DNA from: Propionispora vibrioides
Lineage (GTDB): Bacteria > Bacillota > Negativicutes > Propionisporales > Propionisporaceae
NCBI RefSeq assembly: GCF_900110485.1
Contig: NZ_FODY01000024.1
Span: 1 to 64,000 of the forward strand
DNA: 64,000 nt
Reading direction: 5' to 3'
Part shown: piece after piece, positions 59,141 to 64,000 of the stretch
Numbering within the stretch: the stretch's first letter is position 1
Layout of the letters: every line of letters starts with the position of its first letter
Translations under genes and position numbers: made by a program
Notes under the pieces: generated by a model
Database searches by the model: none
Seen by the model: only the letters and a program-made list of their open reading frames with translations
What the model was told of the DNA's origin: nothing

Positions 59141-61924
59141 ATGACGAGAATTGACAGAGTTATGGAGCTTCTTGTACAACAGGATAAAAAAGGCACGGAC
59201 GGAATCAGTGCGCAGCAGATTGCTTTGGAACTGGGGATTCATCGCAGCGATGCTTCCGCCGATTTGAATAAATTGTTTAAACAGCAGAGAGTGGATAAGA
59301 TAGGCGTGCGGCCGGTGCTGTATCGATTGAAAAAGGCCGGTGCTTCACTCGATAAGCCGGCAGTAGAAACAGAAACGGAAAACTCTGCAGTTGATAGCGC
59401 CTTCCTGGGCATTGTCGGTTACGACGGCAGTATCAAGGCTCAGATTGAACTGGCTAAAGCGGCGATCATCTATCCGCCCCATGGACTGCATACTTTGATT
59501 GTTGGGGAAAGCGGTGTTGGCAAGAATCTTTTAGCCGAATCTATGTGGAATTACGCTAAAGGTTATTGGCAGGAGAAGGAGCCGGAAGAGATTCCTTTTG
59601 TTCAGTTTTGTTGCGCCGACTATGCGGCGAATGAGCAGCTTTTGCTGGCTCAATTATTCGGCTATGTAAAAGGATCGTTTACCGGGGCGGCGGAGGATCA
59701 TGAGGGAGTTGTGGACCGGGCGCAGGGCGGTATATTGTTTCTGGACGAAATTCACCGGTTACCGCCAGCCGGGCAGGAACTTTTATTTATGCTTATCGAC
59801 AAAGGCGTATACCGCCGTTTGGGCGAGACAAATAAGCTTCGGACATCAAACTTAATGATTATTGGTGCCACATCGGAGGATATTTCCAGCAGTCTTTTGA
59901 TGACTTTCCGCCGGCGCATTCCGGTACAGATCAGTTTGCCAAGGATCAGTGAACGGCCGATTCACGAACGGGTTAACATTATTGTACATTTTGTGCGTCA
60001 GGAAGCCGCACGGCTGGGGATACCTATCTGGGTAGCCGGCAAGGCTCTGGAGACTTTTGCAAATTATAACTGTGCGGCCAATATTGGTGAATTGAGAAAT
60101 GACGTGCTGCTCTGTTGCGCCAAGAGCTATCTGGAATATTCGGCCAAAGCCGGAGACTGCCTGAAACTGGATACCAAGAGTATTCCGGAACGTATTTTTG
60201 CTTTGGTAAAACGGCGAACGGTTCTAGATGATAAAATCAATCGTTTTTTCCGGGATGGAATGTTGATTCAGGCCAATAGCGATCCGGTAAAAGTGGCAGA
60301 AGAATCAGCTCATGGATTTCATATTGATTTTTATAAATATATCGACCGGAAAATTGCCCAATACCGCCAGATCGGTGTAGCCGAACAAGATATGGCGGAA
60401 AAAGTCGGTGTTGATTTAGAAAAATATTTTTGCTCTGTGGCGCAGGTGCTGCGGAAAAGCGAAAGCTCGGATATTCCGGCCAGTATTATCGAAGAGATCG
60501 TCTGGGAAACGGCGGATGAACTGTTAAAGGCGGCAACCGATCGCTTTGGGCGCACCTATGGCCGCAACACGCTGTTGGCACTGGCCTGGCACATGCAGCA
60601 GTTTAAAAAACGGATTGATTCGGGATATGTTATTTATAATCCTAATCTGGAACAGATACGGGCCAACCATAAGGATGCTTTCGCCTTGGTCGCGGCTTAT
60701 AAAGAGAAAATTTCAGCCTGCCTTGGCGTAACTGTTTCCGATGATGAAATCGGTTTTATGGTTATGTTTCTAATTCATGGGGTGGAGGACTATGCCAAGG
60801 CCCACATCGGTCTTGTGATTGTAGCTCATGGTCGTGGTATTGCGCGAAATATGGCGGAGGTGATAAATAATCTTTTAGGAACAGACTGCATAAAAGCCTA
60901 TGACATTCCCTTAAACCGCAGCAATGTGCAGACGATCGAAAAGTTGCGCCAGGTGATACAGGAAACGGACGAGGGGCTGGGAGTTATTTTATTGGTAGAT
61001 ATGGGTTTTTTAGTGACAATGGAGGATACACTTTGTCAAAAAACTGGCATACAGGTACGGATCATTCCTAATGTAACAACTGCTTTGGCGTTGGAAGCTG
61101 GCCGGCGTTTATTTACAACGGCAGAGAGTTTGGATGAAGCGGTGAAAGCCATCTATAATGCCTACGATGAATATGTCATGACCATCAGGCAGCGGCACGA
61201 GGGAAGTGAATGGCCGCAAAAAGAAAAAAAAGAACCTCCCAACATCCTCTTGGTTTGCGCTACCGGGCAAGGTGTGGCTGAAAAAATCAAGGAAATTTTA
61301 CTGGAGGAGATCCCGGAAATAAAAAATGCCCGCTTTACTATGGCGGGAGCTATGGTTGATATTGATCAATTTATTACCAGAGCAGGAGAACGGTTTGACT
61401 TGATTATTGGCAGTATTAATCCACAGGTGGAGCATGTTCCGTTTATTCCGGTCAGTGAAATTTTTGAACATGGCGGGATAAACCGGATTAAGACATTTCT
61501 TAGAACAGCTTACGAAGATGGAGAAATGCCTGGGGCTGTAAAAGTAGGAAAATATAGTGATACCTATAAGCTGTTGGAGACCCAGCTTAGCAAATTTGTC
61601 AAAGCGCTGCCGGTCAATAAAGTGGCCCACTGCTGCATTGAACTGGTGGATGCTATAGCGGAACAGTTTTTTGCCGGAGTAATGGAAGAAGACTGTGTTG
61701 TACGAACATATCTTCACGCAGCTTGCATGTTTGACAGGGTTCATGCCAAAGAAGCATTGCAGGAGCCTGTATGGAGTTTGAAAATACAGCAGGAACGGGA
61801 AAGGGATTTTAAATGCCTGCAGCAGATTGTTGCAGCTTGCGGTGCTAAGCTGGTGCTTGATGTTCCGGTTGGGGAGATTTGCTACTTTTTGGGTAGTTTA
61901 CCTGTACTAGATAAAAAAGGGTGA
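59141..61924 (+). CDS. LevR-type sigma-54-dependent activator with PRD, EIIA and EIIB domains
   Basis: About 927 residues from ATG 59141 (ribosome site GAGGGA). N-terminal HTH (about 1-65). AAA+ domain (about 85-330): Walker A GESGVGKN (122-129), GSFTGA sigma-54 contact loop (a variant of GAFTGA), Walker B GGILFLDEIHRL. PRD1 (about 440-550, AWHMQQ and FLIHGVEDY), a mannose-type EIIA (HGRGIA), an EIIB-like part (VCATGQGVAEKI) and PRD2. It should activate the two sigma-54 promoters at 53360 and 54691 when the PTS is drawing phosphate. Confidence 0.93.
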   Translation: MTRIDRVMELLVQQDKKGTDGISAQQIALELGIHRSDASADLNKLFKQQRVDKIGVRPVLYRLKKAGASLDKPAVETETENSAVDSAFLGIVGYDGSIKAQIELAKAAIIYPPHGLHTLIVGESGVGKNLLAESMWNYAKGYWQEKEPEEIPFVQFCCADYAANEQLLLAQLFGYVKGSFTGAAEDHEGVVDRAQGGILFLDEIHRLPPAGQELLFMLIDKGVYRRLGETNKLRTSNLMIIGATSEDISSSLLMTFRRRIPVQISLPRISERPIHERVNIIVHFVRQEAARLGIPIWVAGKALETFANYNCAANIGELRNDVLLCCAKSYLEYSAKAGDCLKLDTKSIPERIFALVKRRTVLDDKINRFFRDGMLIQANSDPVKVAEESAHGFHIDFYKYIDRKIAQYRQIGVAEQDMAEKVGVDLEKYFCSVAQVLRKSESSDIPASIIEEIVWETADELLKAATDRFGRTYGRNTLLALAWHMQQFKKRIDSGYVIYNPNLEQIRANHKDAFALVAAYKEKISACLGVTVSDDEIGFMVMFLIHGVEDYAKAHIGLVIVAHGRGIARNMAEVINNLLGTDCIKAYDIPLNRSNVQTIEKLRQVIQETDEGLGVILLVDMGFLVTMEDTLCQKTGIQVRIIPNVTTALALEAGRRLFTTAESLDEAVKAIYNAYDEYVMTIRQRHEGSEWPQKEKKEPPNILLVCATGQGVAEKIKEILLEEIPEIKNARFTMAGAMVDIDQFITRAGERFDLIIGSINPQVEHVPFIPVSEIFEHGGINRIKTFLRTAYEDGEMPGAVKVGKYSDTYKLLETQLSKFVKALPVNKVAHCCIELVDAIAEQFFAGVMEEDCVVRTYLHAACMFDRVHAKEALQEPVWSLKIQQERERDFKCLQQIVAACGAKLVLDVPVGEICYFLGSLPVLDKKG

Positions 61925-61938
61925 ACGGAGTAGAAAGT

Positions 61939-62748
61939 ATGAAAATAGATGCAATTGTTTTTGATTTGGATGGTACTTTGCTAAATGACAAAAAGGAAAT
62001 CAGCCGGGAGAATAGGGTCGCGCTAGAAGAATTAAGGCAGGCAGGGATTAAGATTATTCTGGCGACCGGGCGCAATGATGTCTATGTGAAAGGAATTGTT
62101 GCGGAGTTGGGCGGAATTGAGGCTATTATTTCCTGCAACGGAGCTTCGATTAGACGGTCTTATACGGATGAGATAATCTATAGCCAGTTTTTGGATAAGG
62201 CTTCCGTATTGGAGATTGCAAACCACTGTTTTACCGGGAAATTTGACTTTACTGCCAGCGTCTATGGTGCCATGTATTGCGTGGAATATAGTCGGCGGGT
62301 AAATATTTTTCATGAATATAATCAGCAAATGCCTAAAGCCTATAGGGTTCCGGTCAAAGTAATGCAGTCAGCCCAAGAACTGGCGCAGCAGGATGTTCTG
62401 AAGATGTTTATCTGGCAAATGGCCGGCAGGGAGCAGTCAGTTTTCCTGGAAGCTTTTCACGCGGCGGCAATTACCGTTGTTTCTTCGGAAAATGGCGGCA
62501 TGGATGTCAGTCATGCCGAAACCAGCAAGGGGAAAGCCATTGCTATTTTCGCTGAGAGGTATAATATACCGCTGCATAGGATAGCCGCCTTTGGCGACTA
62601 CAATAATGATATCAGCATGTTTGAGACAGTTGGCTATTCGGTGGCGATGGGAAACGCCTCGGACAAGGTAAAAACTCATGCGACCTATGTGACTAAAACC
62701 AATAACGAGGCTGGCGTCGCCTGGGGCATTAAAGAATATTTAGAATAG
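61939..62748 (+). CDS. Cof-type HAD phosphatase
   Basis: About 269 residues from ATG 61939 (the reading to 61921 overlaps the activator stop). HAD motif I FDLDGTLLND, LATGRN, and motif IV AAFGDYNNDISMFETVGYSVAMGN. Cof-type enzymes dephosphorylate sugar phosphates or pyridoxal phosphate. At the end of the PTS-activator block it may act on a phosphorylated by-product. It overlaps the activator gene stop in the longer reading, hinting at cotranscription. Confidence 0.9.
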   Translation: MKIDAIVFDLDGTLLNDKKEISRENRVALEELRQAGIKIILATGRNDVYVKGIVAELGGIEAIISCNGASIRRSYTDEIIYSQFLDKASVLEIANHCFTGKFDFTASVYGAMYCVEYSRRVNIFHEYNQQMPKAYRVPVKVMQSAQELAQQDVLKMFIWQMAGREQSVFLEAFHAAAITVVSSENGGMDVSHAETSKGKAIAIFAERYNIPLHRIAAFGDYNNDISMFETVGYSVAMGNASDKVKTHATYVTKTNNEAGVAWGIKEYLE

Positions 62749-62882
62749 ACGCAAAGACAAACGAATGGCAGGATAAGTGCAGTGAGTCTATTCTTTTTCT
62801 TGTAAATAGGCGGACAGTTATGTTTCCTTCTTGGCAAGTGATTCATATTATGTAATATAGTTAGAAAAAAGGAGGAAATAGT

Positions 62883-63167
62883 ATGCCGTCTCTGATTAAT
62901 TCGCCTGCCGCATATTCAATTAGCAGCAGCAATGAAGGGTCACTTGTAGAAATAACAATTACCAACAATAACGCCAGCGGTGGTGCGGCACTGGCCAATT
63001 TTATCGTTACTGCCATCTATGTAGGGGCCGACACCGAGTATGTCTGGACACAAGAGGTTGCCACGCTGGCGGCCCAGGCCTCAGTCACTTTCGATTTGTC
63101 AATTGATAGTGAAACCTATAATGTTGCTAACTTGCATGTGGGGATAGCTTTTCTGAATACTCCATAG
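62883..63167 (+). CDS. Hypothetical 94-residue beta-rich protein
   Basis: I recognise no family. ATG 62883 has an ideal ribosome site (AAAGGAGG). The protein is acidic, has no Cys or signal peptide, and its Ser/Thr/Asn-rich beta strands (EGSLVEITITNNNASGG) look like an Ig-like or CARDB-type fold with a regular strand pattern. It precedes a DNRLRE-type protein. A surface or spore-related role is a guess. Confidence 0.65.
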   Translation: MPSLINSPAAYSISSSNEGSLVEITITNNNASGGAALANFIVTAIYVGADTEYVWTQEVATLAAQASVTFDLSIDSETYNVANLHVGIAFLNTP

Positions 63168-63277
63168 CTTGGGGGAGAGTTGGGGATGTCCTCAAACTCT
63201 CTACATAGACACATGCTTTTCGATTATGGGATTACTGCTGCATGTTCGCCGAATGTATTGAAAAAGGGGCTGTTGGT

Positions 63278-63865
63278 ATGGCGGTTGTCAATATTCCAGC
63301 CAGTAAAAGTCTTACTTTATCAAGTAAAATTCCTTTGAAAAATATAAAACGAAACAAAATTTTTATCGGAGGCCAGGGAAGATATGTGTATTATAGTTAC
63401 CTCTTTTTTAATATAGATATGATTCCTGGCAATATTTCTTTATTAACTGCTAAGTTGGTCTTGTTTAAGACCGGTAAGTTGCAGGAAACAAGGAGGTTTG
63501 CCATTTATCCGCTGCTGCAGGAATTTTGTTCGCTAACAACCTATTTGCATAGTTGTCCCTTTGAGGTATGCCCAACGCTAAGACGAACCTTTAATGTGTC
63601 TGCAAGTGATATCGTCGTTGAAACAGATATTACCGAGTTGTTTGGTAGATGGCTTAACAATACGCTGGTGAACAGGGGAATCGCGATTATTGAGGAAAAA
63701 TTTAACTTTCAAGTGACCGGACGTACTTCTTTCGGTTCAGCGTACTGTAAAGATAAAACATTGATACCCTATATAAGAGTTGTGTATAAAGAAAAAGAAG
63801 GATCGCCTTATTTTCCCATACCTAATATCGGCTATTGTGCCACCGTTATTCCTTGCCAATCATAA
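63278..63865 (+). CDS. DNRLRE-domain-like protein
   Basis: About 195 residues from ATG 63278 (AAGGGG upstream; reading from 63242 is possible). Pattern YSYLFFNIDMIPGNISLLTAKLVLFKTG and DITELFGRWLNNTLVNRGIAII matches the DNRLRE/carbohydrate-adhesion type beta domain, seen in many surface and exosporium proteins of Firmicutes. No signal peptide. It follows the small beta protein in the same orientation. Confidence 0.65.
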   Translation: MAVVNIPASKSLTLSSKIPLKNIKRNKIFIGGQGRYVYYSYLFFNIDMIPGNISLLTAKLVLFKTGKLQETRRFAIYPLLQEFCSLTTYLHSCPFEVCPTLRRTFNVSASDIVVETDITELFGRWLNNTLVNRGIAIIEEKFNFQVTGRTSFGSAYCKDKTLIPYIRVVYKEKEGSPYFPIPNIGYCATVIPCQS

Positions 63866-63875
63866 GCGGTCATGT

Positions 63876-63905
63876 ATATCATTGTATTAACAATGATATT
63901 TTTTT
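63876..63905 (+). terminator. Terminator after the DNRLRE-like gene
   Basis: ATATCATTGT (63876-63885) with ACAATGATAT (63890-63899), loop ATTA, then TTTTTT. Confidence 0.88.
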
Positions 63906-63923
63906 ATGGAAGGAAATACAGAA

Positions 63924-64000
63924 ATGGAAGCAAGAACGGGCGGTACTGGCTGGGTGGGCATTGACAGTTGCAAACGAGTGGGAAAATATCGGGGCTGGGC
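63924..64000 (+). CDS. Start of an unidentified gene, cut by window edge
   Basis: ATG 63924 follows GGAAGG (63908-63913) and opens a frame to the window end, beginning MEARTGGTGWVGIDS. Too short to assign. It probably continues the block of the DNRLRE-like gene. Confidence 0.4.
   Translation, partial: MEARTGGTGWVGIDSCKRVGKYRGW

Overview
The window looks like a chromosomal segment of a diderm, spore-former-type Firmicute of the Negativicutes (Sporomusaceae-like; placement inferred from gene content, not from a marker gene). The arguments are strong AGGAGG ribosome sites, Firmicute-type regulators (BglG/PRD, LevR/PRD, MarR, HxlR, a GAAC-N4-GTTC LexA box), a ykkC-class riboswitch, and an ExbB/ExbD/TonB-like set that only makes sense in a cell with an outer membrane. 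It is mostly metabolic and accessory DNA: no rRNA, tRNA, CRISPR array or prophage was seen. Decay is visible: an IS110-type element cut by the left edge, a collapsed FAD oxidase (2237-2693), a metE-like fossil (about 51130-51420) and a 165-bp MITE-like element (41692-41856).

Layout. 1-2200: IS110 start, a cupin, and a MarR-GNAT fusion behind two MarR-type operators. 2850-11820: a fructose-type PTS (EIIA, EIIC, EIIB) with its PRD activator, a DeoR repressor, and a glycyl radical enzyme with its activase, a probable uptake-plus-radical-cleavage route for a sugar or anhydro-sugar. 11970-16700: a small unknown protein, a flavin reductase, an SOS-controlled Y-family polymerase with a YolD-like partner, and a disulfide-type flavoprotein. 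16940-23560: FadR-type regulator with an MFS exporter, an arginase-family protein, and a four-gene redox operon (CMD, cupin, RibD-like, Fe-alcohol dehydrogenase) behind a MerR-type promoter. 24070-29610: secreted repeat protein, ferredoxin and TetR with a Fur-like box, a cyclase-family hydrolase, and a UvrD/PcrA helicase.

29800-42540: a ykkC-class riboswitch driving a HAD-Nudix fusion, a chemoreceptor, and then a metal-acquisition block: YraQ-type permease with TIGR03943 partner, DedA, a Zur-like regulator with znuC and znuB, separate znuA, exbB-exbD with a TonB-like protein ending in TPRs, and a second Fur paralogue. Palindromes built on AATAGTAAT/ATTACTATT lie before the regulator genes and znuA. 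42790-49180: HxlR with an aldo-keto reductase and a second Fe-alcohol dehydrogenase, then TetR and a rifamycin-phosphotransferase-like enzyme. 49300-53140: a degenerate cobalamin-riboswitch-like leader, a DUF512 radical SAM protein, a metE fossil, cobO, and a small two-repeat cysteine protein with a Fur-like box. 53350-62750: two matching sigma-54 promoters, an LDH2-type dehydrogenase, a hydroxyacid dehydrogenase, a KDPG-type aldolase, a mannose-type PTS (IIA, IIB, IIC, IID), a LevR-type sigma-54 activator and a Cof phosphatase: a sigma-54 controlled catabolic island. 62880-64000: a 94-residue protein and a DNRLRE-type protein.

Start codons were revised wherever a Shine-Dalgarno site decided the matter. 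In two genes the best ribosome site points at an in-frame CTG.
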